Shown piece after piece: positions 8,309 to 17,753 of a DNA stretch of 64,000 nucleotides; the stretch's first letter is position 1; every line of letters starts with the position of its first letter. The stretch comes from Lentibacillus halodurans (GTDB lineage: Bacteria > Bacillota > Bacilli > Bacillales > Amphibacillaceae). Under the pieces are notes generated by a model. The model saw nothing but the letters and a program-made list of their open reading frames with translations, had not been told where the DNA came from and did no database searches. Where the stretch lies: assembly GCF_900112045.1 (NCBI RefSeq), contig NZ_FOJW01000009.1:62001-126000 (forward strand). The letters are read 5' to 3'. The translations under genes and the position numbers were made by a program.

Positions 8309-9118
8309 ATGACGGAACCATTTCAGCAGGTGACAGAGACCAATTTAACCATCGAAAAATGGCAACAGCTGAACCCTGATCTGAAGGCGGGTTTTACAAC
8401 GCGAAATGGCGGATACAGTAAAGTTCCTTATGATACAATGAACCTTGGTTTACACGTACCGGATAAATCAGAAAACGTCCTCGCCAATCGACGGAGACTG
8501 GCAGAGATACTCCATGCGCCATTAGCATCATGGGTATCCGGCGAACAGACCCATCAGACAAACGTTCATGTTGTAAATGATCAGGACAGTGGAAAAGGAG
8601 CAACAGCCTATGATACGTCATTAAAAGATATTGATGGTATCATCACGAACCGCAATGGTATACTGTGTACGGCGTTTTTTGCTGATTGTGTTCCCATTTA
8701 TTTCTTCGATCCCGTTTCAGGATATATTGGTATTGCACATGCGGGATGGAAAGGAACCGTCCATCGTATCGGTCAAGAAATGGTTGAAACACTGCAATTG
8801 GCTGGTGCTGAACCGGCTGATGTTTTAGTTGCCATAGGTCCAAGTATATCTGGTAATGTATACGAGGTAGATGAGCGAATTGTCCGTCATATTCCGGATG
8901 AGCTGTTCGGAAAAACGGTGACTAAACTGGAGAATGACCGCTTTTTGCTTGATTTGAAACAATTAAACATAGAAATTCTTTTACAGCAAGGTATTTTACG
9001 TCATAATATAGACGTAACAAATTATTGCACATTTTTCGATGAATCACTATTTTTCTCGCACCGGCGTGATCAGGGGAAAACAGGAAGAATGCTGGGCTAC
9101 ATTGGTTATGAAAAATGA
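8309..9118 (+). CDS. pgeF: Peptidoglycan editing factor PgeF / laccase-domain protein YlmD
   Basis: This is a member of the YfiH/DUF152 family, copper- or zinc-dependent enzymes reported to act as purine nucleoside phosphorylases and polyphenol oxidases, and in E. coli as a peptidoglycan editing factor. The 269-residue protein shows GFTTRNGG, VSGEQTHQTNVHVV, FADCVPIYFFDP and GIAHAGWKGTV. These motifs hold the histidine and cysteine metal ligands. ATG 8309 is used because TAGGGGGAA precedes it by 7 bases; an in-frame start at 8261 lacks a site. It slightly precedes ylmE in a tight ylm cluster. Confidence 0.9.
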   Translation: MTEPFQQVTETNLTIEKWQQLNPDLKAGFTTRNGGYSKVPYDTMNLGLHVPDKSENVLANRRRLAEILHAPLASWVSGEQTHQTNVHVVNDQDSGKGATAYDTSLKDIDGIITNRNGILCTAFFADCVPIYFFDPVSGYIGIAHAGWKGTVHRIGQEMVETLQLAGAEPADVLVAIGPSISGNVYEVDERIVRHIPDELFGKTVTKLENDRFLLDLKQLNIEILLQQGILRHNIDVTNYCTFFDESLFFSHRRDQGKTGRMLGYIGYEK

Positions 9119-9143
9119 TAAAACGGGGAGGACGAAGGCTATA

Positions 9144-9815
9144 ATGGATGTAGCAACAAATTTGCGCCATATTAAACAAAACATTGAACAAGCTTGTGCA
9201 AAAAGTAATCGAAATCCTGAGGAAATTACCATAATTGGTGTCACGAAATATGTTACAATAGAACGAACAGAAGAAGCGATTAATGCCGGAATCAAAAATC
9301 TTGGTGAAAATAGGCTGGAAGGCTTTCTAGAAAAACACGACTGCATACAGGATAAAGCGTCATGGCATTTTATCGGTACATTACAGTCAAGAAAGGTCAA
9401 AGAAGTTGTCGATAAGGTTGATGCTATTCATTCATTGGACCGGATGTCACTGGCCCAAGAAATTAATAAGCGGACGGAAACCCCTGTTGATTGTTTTGTA
9501 CAGGTGAATGTCAGCGGTGAGGAATCGAAACATGGCCTTGCCCCTGACGACACACTTTCATTTATTAAAGAGCTGGAAGTGTTTGAAAACGTCCGAGTAG
9601 TTGGGCTGATGACGATGGCACCACATATTGACGATAAGGCTCATCTACGGAGCATTTTCAGACACCTGGTTTCACTGAGGGATAACATAAAGGCAGAACA
9701 ATTGACATATGCGCCATGTGAATACTTATCGATGGGCATGAGCAATGACTATCAGCTTGCTGTAGAAGAGGGTGCAACACATATCCGAATCGGATCCAAA
9801 CTGGTCGGATCCTAA
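9144..9815 (+). CDS. ylmE: YggS-family pyridoxal phosphate homeostasis protein (YlmE)
   Basis: This is a PLP-binding alanine-racemase-fold protein that buffers free pyridoxal phosphate. The 223-residue product contains IIGVTKYV, whose lysine forms the Schiff base with PLP. It also has GENRLEGFLEK, WHFIGTLQSRK and the phosphate-binding end MSNDYQLAVEEGATHIRIGS. ATG 9144 gives the normal N-terminus (MDVATNLRHIKQNI). Candidate ribosome sites are GGGGAGG at 9124-9131 or GAAGG nearer the start. Its place before sepF is conserved across Gram-positives. Confidence 0.92.
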   Translation: MDVATNLRHIKQNIEQACAKSNRNPEEITIIGVTKYVTIERTEEAINAGIKNLGENRLEGFLEKHDCIQDKASWHFIGTLQSRKVKEVVDKVDAIHSLDRMSLAQEINKRTETPVDCFVQVNVSGEESKHGLAPDDTLSFIKELEVFENVRVVGLMTMAPHIDDKAHLRSIFRHLVSLRDNIKAEQLTYAPCEYLSMGMSNDYQLAVEEGATHIRIGSKLVGS

Positions 9816-9830
9816 AAACGGGGTGAAATG

Positions 9831-10265
9831 ATGAGCTTTAAGAACAAAATCAAGACGTTTTTCACGATGGAAGACGATTATGAGTATGTGGAACAGCAGG
9901 AGGAAGTAAACAGTTACGAATCTGCGGGGACTCAACGGAGCAAAAATGGAAATGTTGTGAATTTAACAACGATGCAGGGGCCAACATCAAAAGTCGTTTT
10001 ACATGAACCGCGCAATTATAGCGAAGCACAGGAAATTGCCGATAATGTCGTGAATAAACGGGCAATTGTGATAAATATGCAGCGGGTTGATCATGAGCAG
10101 GCAAAACGTATTGTTGATTTTCTAAGTGGTACGGTGTATGCCATTAACGGAGATATTCAAAAGCTTGGTGCCGAAACATTTCTTTGTACACCCGATAACG
10201 TTGATGTTTCGGGTTCCATAACAGAATCAATTGTCGAAGAAGACGAATATAGTAAAGGATGGTAA
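9831..10265 (+). CDS. sepF: Cell division protein SepF
   Basis: SepF polymerises into rings that bundle FtsZ filaments and, through an N-terminal amphipathic helix, tethers them to the membrane. The 144-residue protein has that helix ([13 protein letters not shown]), an acidic variable linker, and then a SepF domain from about residue 55 ([39 protein letters not shown]). Two adjacent ATG codons exist (9828 and 9831). The second leaves better spacing from GGGGTGA at 9820-9826. It starts 15 bases after ylmE and ends 6 bases before ylmG. Confidence 0.94.
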   Translation: MSFKNKIKTFFTMEDDYEYVEQQEEVNSYESAGTQRSKNGNVVNLTTMQGPTSKVVLHEPRNYSEAQEIADNVVNKRAIVINMQRVDHEQAKRIVDFLSGTVYAINGDIQKLGAETFLCTPDNVDVSGSITESIVEEDEYSKGW

Positions 10266-10271
10266 CCAATT

Positions 10272-10535
10272 ATGCAATCACTACTCAGTTTATTATATCT
10301 GGCATTGGAGCTTTATAGCTTTGCCCTAATTATTTATATATTCATGTCCTGGTTTCCCGGGGCGCGTGAATCTTCATTTGGTGTTTTTCTGGCCAAAATA
10401 TGCGAACCATATCTTGAACCATTCCGGCGCATTATACCGCCGATTGGTATGATTGATATCTCCCCGATCGTTGCTATTTTTGTTCTCTATTTTGCCAGAG
10501 CGTTTGGTTTGCCAGTCCTGTTCAGCTGGTTTTAG
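10272..10535 (+). CDS. ylmG: YggT-family membrane protein YlmG
   Basis: An 87-residue protein with two hydrophobic helices separated by a loop. The motif [10 protein letters not shown] and the conserved [26 protein letters not shown] identify the YggT family. The role is not settled; homologues are linked to osmotic protection in bacteria and to nucleoid distribution in chloroplasts. It is in the tight sepF-ylmG-ylmH cluster, which suggests co-expression with division genes. Confidence 0.9.
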   Translation: MQSLLSLLYLALELYSFALIIYIFMSWFPGARESSFGVFLAKICEPYLEPFRRIIPPIGMIDISPIVAIFVLYFARAFGLPVLFSWF

Positions 10536-10547
10536 AGGTTTATGATA

Positions 10548-11324
10548 ATGGAAATTTACCAGCATTTCAGAAAAGATGAACACCCTTTTATTGATCAGAC
10601 ACTATCATGGATAGATCATGTGGAAAAAACATATCAGAAGAAGGTAACTGATTTCCTTGATCCGAGAGAACAGCAAATTGTTGATATGCTCACAGGAACA
10701 AGCATGGAAGAATTGAAAGTGCATCAACATGGCGGCAGCAATAATGCTGAACGAAAACGAGTTATTATTGCACCAATGTATGAAGAAATGACAGAAGCTG
10801 ATTTTCACCTGACCTTAATGCAAGGATCCTATCATGAAAAATTTGTATCACTAGGTCATCGCGATGTTATGGGTGCATTTTTGTCTTTGGGGATTAAACG
10901 TCAAAAACTCGGCGATATCCTGGTTGAAGACGGGCTGATTCAAATGATTATGGCCGAAGAAATTGCACCATATGTGCTCACTAATTTGAGGGCTATCAAA
11001 AAAACAAGCATTAAACTAGAGGAACAGCCGCTTTCATCCGTTGTAGAAAAGGAAGTCAATTGGGTCGAATCCAGTCAGATTGTATCTTCGCTTCGTTTGG
11101 ATACTGTGATAAAAGCGATTTACAATTTGTCCCGAAAAAATGCATCCGAATTGGTCACAAAAGGACTTGTGAAAGTAAACTATAAAGTGACTGTTGATCC
11201 GAAGCTGGTTTTGGAAGCAGGCGACATGCTTTCATTAAGGGGAAAAGGAAGAAGTAAACTGATCGGGATCAATGGCCGTACCAAAAAAGACAACATCAGC
11301 ATTACAACAGCTCGCTTAAAATAA
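10548..11324 (+). CDS. ylmH: RNA-binding protein YlmH (S4 domain)
   Basis: A 258-residue protein with an N-terminal YlmH domain starting EIYQHFRKDEHPFIDQ. A C-terminal S4 RNA-binding domain covers about residues 180-240 (LRLDTVIKAIYNLSRKNASELVTKGLVKVNYK). In Firmicutes YlmH binds the ribosome and has been implicated in rescue of stalled 50S subunits, alongside RqcH, which is also encoded in this window. ATG 10548 is preferred over 10542 because the AGAGG site at 10534-10538 is then 9 bases away. Confidence 0.9.
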   Translation: MEIYQHFRKDEHPFIDQTLSWIDHVEKTYQKKVTDFLDPREQQIVDMLTGTSMEELKVHQHGGSNNAERKRVIIAPMYEEMTEADFHLTLMQGSYHEKFVSLGHRDVMGAFLSLGIKRQKLGDILVEDGLIQMIMAEEIAPYVLTNLRAIKKTSIKLEEQPLSSVVEKEVNWVESSQIVSSLRLDTVIKAIYNLSRKNASELVTKGLVKVNYKVTVDPKLVLEAGDMLSLRGKGRSKLIGINGRTKKDNISITTARLK

Positions 11325-11346
11325 TTTTGATCAGATGGCAGGATTT

Positions 11347-11375
11347 TTGGACTTTATGTCGAAAATACTTATAAT
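11347..11375 (+). promoter_or_regulatory. Sigma-A promoter of divIVA
   Basis: TTGGAC at 11347-11352 and TATAAT at 11370-11375 are separated by 17 bases. The start codon of divIVA lies 55 bases downstream. This gives divIVA its own promoter inside the ylm cluster. Confidence 0.8.
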
Positions 11376-11429
11376 ATGGACTTATATACTTTAATATAAT
11401 TGGTTAAACCACTTAAGGAGGTGGCCTGT

Positions 11430-11945
11430 GTGTCATTAACACCCCTGGACATTCACAATAAGGAATTTACGAGAAGTTTTCGCGGCTACGATGAGGATGA
11501 GGTCAATGAATTTCTCGATCAGGTAATTAAAGATTATGAAATGAGCATCCGTGATAAAAAAGATTTACAGGAAAAAGTCGACCAATTAAATGAAAAGCTT
11601 GGACATTTTACGAATATCGAAAGTACTTTAAATAACTCCATTCTGATTGCACAGGAAACGGCTGAAGAATTAAAAGGAAATGCGCAGAAAGAATCCAAAT
11701 TAATCATTAAAGAAGCCGAGAAAAATGCAGATCGGATTGTGAATGAAGCATTAAACAAATCCCGCAGAATTGAAATGGAAGTTGAGGAACTGAAAAAACA
11801 GGCAAAAGTGTTCCGTACTCGTCTGAAAATGCTCGTGGAAGCTCAGCTTGATGTCATTGATGCGGGTGACTGGGACGAATTATTTGATGAGGAAATGGAC
11901 GGCGAATCGGATGAGACGCCTGACTATGCTGAAACTAAGGCATAG
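11430..11945 (+). CDS. divIVA: Cell-division initiation / polar scaffold protein DivIVA
   Basis: DivIVA binds negatively curved membrane at septa and poles. It positions MinCD through MinJ, and it anchors chromosome origins through RacA during sporulation. The 171-residue product opens with SLTPLDIHNKEFTRSFRGYDEDEVNEFLDQV, the conserved lipid-binding domain. A long coiled coil (about residues 30-150) and an acidic tail follow. GTG 11430 is used because TAAGGAGGTGG lies directly upstream. An ATG at 11400 would put that ribosome site inside the gene. Confidence 0.94.
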   Translation: MSLTPLDIHNKEFTRSFRGYDEDEVNEFLDQVIKDYEMSIRDKKDLQEKVDQLNEKLGHFTNIESTLNNSILIAQETAEELKGNAQKESKLIIKEAEKNADRIVNEALNKSRRIEMEVEELKKQAKVFRTRLKMLVEAQLDVIDAGDWDELFDEEMDGESDETPDYAETKA

Positions 11946-11948
11946 GCC

Positions 11949-11977
11949 TTGACGTCTGCCTGTATTTTACATATAAT
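11949..11977 (+). promoter_or_regulatory. Sigma-A promoter of the ileS leader
   Basis: TTGACG at 11949-11954 and TATAAT at 11972-11977 have a 17-base spacer. Transcription would begin about 11984, just before the T-box leader. The -35 starts four bases after the divIVA stop. Confidence 0.85.
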
Positions 11978-11997
11978 GACTTCTATATTAATACGTA

Positions 11998-12246
11998 ATA
12001 TGATGACGGAGACAGTATGAATGGTTACCTGTCCAGCGAATCAGGAACTGGTGTAAGCCTGATACAGTGATACATTCAGAACATCACTCCCGAGTATCCA
12101 TTCTGAACCGAGTAGGAGTAGGAAAGGACGGTTGATTCACGTTACGGATCTCGAGTGAATTTAAAATGGACTGATGAATGATTTTAAATTTATAAGGGTG
12201 GTACCGCGAGTCTTCTCGTCCCTTTTGGGAATGAGAAGGCTTTTTT
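11998..12246 (+). promoter_or_regulatory. T-box riboswitch, isoleucine type
   Basis: The leader senses uncharged tRNA-Ile. The distal stem I region (AGCGAATCAGG, GGTGTAAGCCTGA) is followed by GAAC-ATC-ACTCC, in which ATC at 12083-12085 is the probable specifier codon for isoleucine. The T-box AAGGGTGGTACCGCG stands at 12194-12208. Its UGGU pairs with an ACCA tRNA end, fitting the adenine discriminator of tRNA-Ile. The competing terminator is at 12211-12246. The next gene is ileS, but it starts 380 bases further on. Confidence 0.93.
12211..12246 (+). terminator. T-box terminator
   Basis: GTCTTCTCGTCCC pairs with GGGAATGAGAAGGC with one gap, and a six-T run follows. This is the terminator half of the ileS T-box switch; when uncharged tRNA binds, the 5' arm pairs with the T-box sequence instead. 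Confidence 0.85.
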
Positions 12247-12249
12247 ATG

Positions 12250-12610
12250 ATACTTTTTAAGGTTGATTGCAGCGGAAGATACTCGTCTTCTCCGGGCTTG
12301 CGTCAAGCCTCCATCCACATAATTTTTTGGGATGACCACTGAGTCAGTAATTGACATAAAGGAGCCTCAGAGCCCTCGCAGTGCGTACAAAGAACAAAGG
12401 CTAAGAACGCCACCGTCCTAGAAAAAGGGAAAGCTCTTTTTCTTCGTGCGATGCATCGCTGTCTCAGCTTTCCTTGTCCCCAACGCCTTTGTGACTAACA
12501 TCGTGTTGGCCTGAGATACTCGTGGGGAGCTCGCGGAAAGCGGAATGTATGTCAACTGCGTGGTGGATAACACAAAGAATATGAAAAGTTACATTACATT
12601 TTAAACAAAA
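12250..12610. other. Geneless insert between the T-box and ileS
   Basis: About 360 bases separate the T-box terminator from the ileS ribosome site. No reading frame looks coding. The stretch contains the 12-base palindrome GCGATGCATCGC and a GAAAAAG/CTTTTTC hairpin. GCGGAAAGCGG near its end resembles the start of the core of the repeats at 7683 and 30398, and GATACTCGT is repeated near both ends. It looks like another interspersed structured repeat, which would sit in the 5' untranslated part of the ileS message. Confidence 0.5.
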
Positions 12611-12626
12611 CAAGGAGGAAAACATA

Positions 12627-15383
12627 TTGGATTATAAAGATACATTACTAATGCCAAAGACGAAATTTCCGATGCGTGGGAATTTGCCGAATAAAGAGCC
12701 TGAGCGACAGAAAAAGTGGGATGAGGAACAGATTTACGAAAAAGGGCTTGAGCGGACAAAGGGACGCCCGCTGTTCATTTTGCATGACGGGCCTCCGTAT
12801 GCAAATGGTGACTTGCATATCGGGCATGCGCTTAATAAAATACTGAAGGATTTTATCACACGGTATAAATCAATGAGCGGCTATCATGCGCCATATGTTC
12901 CTGGTTGGGACACACACGGCCTTCCGGTAGAAACGGCGTTGACCAAAAAGAAAAAGGTTGACCGCAAAAAAATGAGCGTTGCCGAGTTCAGGCAAAAATG
13001 TGCCGAATATGCGATGGGGCAGCTTGATAATCAGCGAACACAATTTAAAAAGTTTGGTATCCGCGGCGATTGGGATAACCCTTATATCACACTGACCAAA
13101 GATTATGAAGCAGCACAGATCAGGGTGTTTGGCGAGATGGCCAAAAAAGAATATATCTATAAAGGGCTGAAGCCTGTTTATTGGTCTCCTTCCTCAGAGT
13201 CGGCATTGGCAGAAGCCGAAATCGAATACTATGATAAACGGTCACCATCCATCTATGTTGCTTTTGACGTGACAGACGGCAAAGATGTGCTTGATGGTGA
13301 CGAAAAAATCATCATTTGGACAACCACGCCATGGACCATTCCAGCAAATCTTGGTATTGCACTGAATCCCGAACTGGAGTATGCCGTTGTTGCCGTTAAT
13401 GGTGAAAAATATGTGATTGCTCATGAGTTATTGGAGACATTGACAGATGAACTGGAATGGGACGATCCGGAAGTTGTCAAAACGTTTAAAGGGGAGGAAG
13501 CGGACAAAGTCACTGCCAAACACCCGTTTTATGACCGTGATTCACTTGTCATGCTTGGAGACCATGTTACAACAGACGCAGGTACCGGCTGTGTTCACAC
13601 GTCACCAGGGCACGGGGAAGATGACTTTTACATGTCAAGAAGATATGGCCTGGAACCATTGTCCCCGGTTGATGAAAAAGGCTATTTCACCGATGAAGCA
13701 CCAGGATTTGAAGGATTGTTTTACGATCAGGCCAACAAAATGATCACCGAAAAACTGGAAGAAGTTGGTTCGTTGCTGAAACTGACATTCATCACACACT
13801 CGTATCCGCATGACTGGCGTACGAAAAAGCCGACCATTTTCCGGGCAACATCCCAATGGTTTGCATCCATCAAGGATTTCCGCCAGAACATTCTGGATGA
13901 AATCAATCGGATCAGCTGGTATCCTGCCTGGGGCGAAACACGGCTCTATAATATGGTGCGTGACCGTGAAGACTGGTGTATTTCCCGGCAGCGGACATGG
14001 GGAGTGCCAATTCCGGTGTTCTATGCAGAAGATCATACACCAATTATTACTGATGAAACCATTGAACATGTATCCAAATTATTTGCCGAGCACGGATCGA
14101 ACGTCTGGTTTGAACGCGAAGCCGAAGATCTCTTGCCGGAAGGATTCACTTCTGAGCATAGTCCGAATGGTAAATTCACCAAAGAAACGGATATTATGGA
14201 TGTCTGGTTTGATTCTGGATCTTCCCATGAAGCTGTCTTAATGGGACGCGCAGATCACAGACGTCCAGCCGATGTTTACTTGGAAGGGAGTGACCAGTAT
14301 CGCGGCTGGTTTAATTCATCCATTTCGACAGCAGTGGCTGTAACAGGCAGAGCGCCATATGAAACAATTATCAGCCATGGTTTTACATTGGATGGCGACG
14401 GCCGGAAAATGAGTAAATCACTCGGCAATGTGATGGATCCGTTAAAAATTCAAAAACAGCTTGGCATTGATATTTTGCGTCTGTGGGTATCATCGGTTGA
14501 TTATCAGGCAGATGTGCGGATATCCCAGGAGATTCTGAAACAGATTTCTGAGGCTTATCGTAAAATCCGTAACACAGTCCGGTTCATGCTCGGGAATTTA
14601 GCTGATTTTGATCCGGCGAAAGATGCAGTGCCTGAAGCGGAAATGGAAGAAGTCGACCGTTACATGCTGCACCGCCTGCAGAACTTATTGAAGAACGTCC
14701 GAGACAGCTATGATGTTTATGAATACTCACCAATCTATTCATACATTCATAATTTCTGTACGGTTGATTTAAGTTCATTCTATCTTGATTTTGCCAAAGA
14801 TATTTTGTATATCGAGGCAGCGGATAACCACCGCCGCAGAAGCATTCAGACAGCCTATTTTGAGATTGTCACAACATTGGTGAAACTGCTGACACCGATT
14901 ATTCCGCATACGGCTGATGAAATGTGGGAGTACATCCCAGGTATCGAGGAAGAAAGTGTTCAACTGACTGATATTCCGGAACCAAGGGGAATCACCGGCT
15001 TTGACACACTGCATGAAAAATGGGATCACTTTATGCAAGTAAGAGATGATGTCCTGAAGGCATTGGAAGAAGCACGGGAAGATAAAGTTATCGGAAAATC
15101 ACTGGAAGCAAAGATTACCGTCGTTCCGAAAGATAGTGAAACAAAGGAAGTGCTTGCCGGCATTTCCAATCTGCATCAGCTTTTCATCGTTTCAGAAGCC
15201 GATGTAACAAACAATGCATCCGATGCGAACGAATACCGGTATGTCGATGTTGAAGTTGAGAAGCACTCAGGTGAAAAATGTGCGCGCTGCTGGACGTCCG
15301 CTGAAACGGTTGGTCAGGATCAGGACCATCCGGATCTATGTTCACGATGTGCGGATATTGTGAAAGAGCATTATAATGCATAA
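12627..15383 (+). CDS. ileS: Isoleucine-tRNA ligase
   Basis: This enzyme attaches isoleucine to tRNA-Ile and edits mis-activated valine. The 918-residue class I synthetase has HIGH at residues 64-67 and KMSKS at 594-598. It has the CP1 editing domain ([32 protein letters not shown]) and [11 protein letters not shown]-terminal zinc site (CARCW and CSRC) is present, as in bacterial eukaryote-unlike IleS1. TTG 12627 follows AAGGAGGAA at 12612-12620. Expression is governed by the T-box leader upstream. Confidence 0.98.
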   Translation: MDYKDTLLMPKTKFPMRGNLPNKEPERQKKWDEEQIYEKGLERTKGRPLFILHDGPPYANGDLHIGHALNKILKDFITRYKSMSGYHAPYVPGWDTHGLPVETALTKKKKVDRKKMSVAEFRQKCAEYAMGQLDNQRTQFKKFGIRGDWDNPYITLTKDYEAAQIRVFGEMAKKEYIYKGLKPVYWSPSSESALAEAEIEYYDKRSPSIYVAFDVTDGKDVLDGDEKIIIWTTTPWTIPANLGIALNPELEYAVVAVNGEKYVIAHELLETLTDELEWDDPEVVKTFKGEEADKVTAKHPFYDRDSLVMLGDHVTTDAGTGCVHTSPGHGEDDFYMSRRYGLEPLSPVDEKGYFTDEAPGFEGLFYDQANKMITEKLEEVGSLLKLTFITHSYPHDWRTKKPTIFRATSQWFASIKDFRQNILDEINRISWYPAWGETRLYNMVRDREDWCISRQRTWGVPIPVFYAEDHTPIITDETIEHVSKLFAEHGSNVWFEREAEDLLPEGFTSEHSPNGKFTKETDIMDVWFDSGSSHEAVLMGRADHRRPADVYLEGSDQYRGWFNSSISTAVAVTGRAPYETIISHGFTLDGDGRKMSKSLGNVMDPLKIQKQLGIDILRLWVSSVDYQADVRISQEILKQISEAYRKIRNTVRFMLGNLADFDPAKDAVPEAEMEEVDRYMLHRLQNLLKNVRDSYDVYEYSPIYSYIHNFCTVDLSSFYLDFAKDILYIEAADNHRRRSIQTAYFEIVTTLVKLLTPIIPHTADEMWEYIPGIEEESVQLTDIPEPRGITGFDTLHEKWDHFMQVRDDVLKALEEAREDKVIGKSLEAKITVVPKDSETKEVLAGISNLHQLFIVSEADVTNNASDANEYRYVDVEVEKHSGEKCARCWTSAETVGQDQDHPDLCSRCADIVKEHYNA

Positions 15384-15399
15384 AATCAATACGTAAAAG

Positions 15400-15446
15400 A
15401 CGCCTATCCTTTTGAATGGATGATTCAGAAGGATAGGCGCTTTTAT
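15400..15446 (+). terminator. Terminator after ileS
   Basis: CGCCTATCCTT at 15401-15411 pairs perfectly with AAGGATAGGCG at 15429-15439, followed by CTTTTATTAT. It separates ileS from lspA. Confidence 0.85.
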
Positions 15447-15515
15447 TATATTTATGGTAAAATGCTAAAGGAACCCTTAAAATGTAAAAGGGATATGACA
15501 AATGGAGGAACTGGA

Positions 15516-16010
15516 ATGTACTTGTATTACATATTGGCATTACTAGTCATTGCGATCGATCAGCTGACCAAGTGGGTGATCGTTAAAACAATGGAACTTG
15601 GGGAACAGTTGACGGTCATCGGGAATTTTTTCCATTTAACGTCACATCGTAATAGTGGGGCTGCATGGGGGATACTGCAGGGCCAAATGGGTTTTTTTTA
15701 TATCATTACAATCATTGTGATGATAGGTGTCATTTATTTCATGCAAAAATATGCGAAAGAAAACAAGCTGGCTGCGATTGCTTTGAGCTTAATTCTTGGC
15801 GGTGCGATCGGGAATTTTATTGACCGGCTGTTCCGGAAAGAAGTGGTCGATTTTTTTGATTTCACGATTTTCGGGTATGATTATCCGATATTTAATATAG
15901 CGGATTCAGCACTGGTAGCTGGCGTTATATTGGTGATCATAGTAACCATCATTGATGAACGAAAGGAAAAGCGACAAAATGACAAAACAGCACACGGTAA
16001 CGGAAACTGA
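15516..16010 (+). CDS. lspA: Lipoprotein signal peptidase (signal peptidase II)
   Basis: LspA cleaves the signal peptide of prolipoproteins in the membrane after lipid attachment. The 164-residue protein has four hydrophobic helices. The two catalytic aspartates lie in [16 protein letters not shown] and [11 protein letters not shown], with the conserved [11 protein letters not shown] loop before them. ATG 15516 has GGAGG 9 bases upstream and gives the usual length. Upstream in-frame ATGs would start inside the ileS terminator. Its end overlaps the next gene by 32 bases. Confidence 0.95.
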   Translation: MYLYYILALLVIAIDQLTKWVIVKTMELGEQLTVIGNFFHLTSHRNSGAAWGILQGQMGFFYIITIIVMIGVIYFMQKYAKENKLAAIALSLILGGAIGNFIDRLFRKEVVDFFDFTIFGYDYPIFNIADSALVAGVILVIIVTIIDERKEKRQNDKTAHGNGN

Positions 16011-16887
16011 ACAGAATATACGAATCGATAAACTGTTGTCAGACATGATTAATGATGTATCACGTTCACAGATTCAATCTTGGATAGCGGACGATTATGT
16101 AAGTGTTAATGCACAGCGTGTAAAGGCAAATTATAAGTGTCAGACCGGCGATGTCATTGAATGGATATTGCCTGAACCGGAATCATTAACGATCGAGCCG
16201 GAGAACATCCCATTATCGATTGTTTATGAGGATTCCGATCTGCTTGTTGTCAACAAACCAAGAGGAATGGTTGTCCATCCGTCTGCAGGTCATCAAAAGG
16301 GGACACTTGTGAATGCACTGATGTATCATTGTGATAGTTTGTCGCATGTGAATGGTGGCGAGCGGCCGGGCATTGTCCACCGCATTGATAAAGATACGAG
16401 CGGACTATTGGTTGTCGCCAAAAATGATCCGGTACATATCAGTCTTGCTGAACAGCTGTCTGCAAAAGATATCGACCGTCAATATGAGGCAATTGTTCAT
16501 GGTGTGATTGATCATGAAACAGGCCTGATTGATGCACCAATTGGCCGGGACCCAAATGACCGGAAGAAGATGGGTGTTGTTGACAACGGAAAGTCTGCTG
16601 TAACGCATTTTCGTGTTGTGAACCGGTTCGCTGATTTTACCCATGTAGTATGTCAGCTGGAGACAGGCCGCACCCATCAAATTCGTGTCCATATGAAATA
16701 TATTGGCTTTCCGATTGCCGGTGATCCAAAATACGGGCAGCGGAAAACACTGGATATCGGCGGCCAGGCCCTTCACGCAAAATCTCTTGAATTTAAGCAC
16801 CCATCAACAAATGAACAGCTCCATTTTGAAGTGGAAGCACCATGTTATTTTCAGGGTTTGTTAGCGCAATTTGAAAAAAGCAATTGA
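15979..16887 (+). CDS. ylyB: RluD-family 23S rRNA pseudouridine synthase (YlyB)
   Basis: This is a pseudouridine synthase of the RluA/RluD family acting on large-subunit rRNA. The 302-residue product has an N-terminal S4 domain ([22 protein letters not shown]) and the catalytic core [19 protein letters not shown]. The aspartate of HRIDKDTSG is the catalytic residue; [12 protein letters not shown] follows. ATG 15979 is preferred because GAAAGGAAA lies 10 bases upstream. It is translationally coupled to lspA. Its stop codon lies inside the -35 hexamer of the pyr operon promoter. Confidence 0.93.
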   Translation: MTKQHTVTETEQNIRIDKLLSDMINDVSRSQIQSWIADDYVSVNAQRVKANYKCQTGDVIEWILPEPESLTIEPENIPLSIVYEDSDLLVVNKPRGMVVHPSAGHQKGTLVNALMYHCDSLSHVNGGERPGIVHRIDKDTSGLLVVAKNDPVHISLAEQLSAKDIDRQYEAIVHGVIDHETGLIDAPIGRDPNDRKKMGVVDNGKSAVTHFRVVNRFADFTHVVCQLETGRTHQIRVHMKYIGFPIAGDPKYGQRKTLDIGGQALHAKSLEFKHPSTNEQLHFEVEAPCYFQGLLAQFEKSN

Positions 16888-16912
16888 CAAGTGACAGGAA
16901 GTCTGCCATAAT
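16884..16912 (+). promoter_or_regulatory. Sigma-A promoter of the pyr operon
   Basis: TTGACA at 16884-16889 and CATAAT at 16907-16912 have a 17-base spacer. The -35 contains the TGA stop of the upstream gene (16885-16887). No alternative promoter is visible before pyrR. Confidence 0.88.
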
Positions 16913-16930
16913 GAATTGAAATAAATATGA

Positions 16931-17597
<667 letters not shown>

Positions 17598-17602
17598 TAG
17601 AA

Positions 17603-17706
17603 GGACCTTTAATTAGATCCAGAGAGATTTAAAAGGTCGCCTTAGAAAACGTGTATTCACAGGACACGTGTACCTCTTTGCGGCCTTTTGCAAAGAGGTT
17701 TTTTAA
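17603..17706 (+). promoter_or_regulatory. PyrR attenuator 2 (pyrR-pyrP intergenic)
   Basis: A second PyrR-binding loop, GGACCTTT...GATCCAGAGAGATTT...AAAAGGTC, occupies 17603-17638. It is followed by a terminator with arms CCTCTTTGC and GCAAAGAGG and a six-T tail (17672-17706). ACGTGTATTCAC...GGACACGT between them may form part of the antiterminator. It allows graded control of pyrP and the biosynthetic genes. Confidence 0.9.
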
Positions 17707-17753
17707 TGCATTTTTGGATTCGCAATATAAACGACGAATTGGAGGAAATCGAA

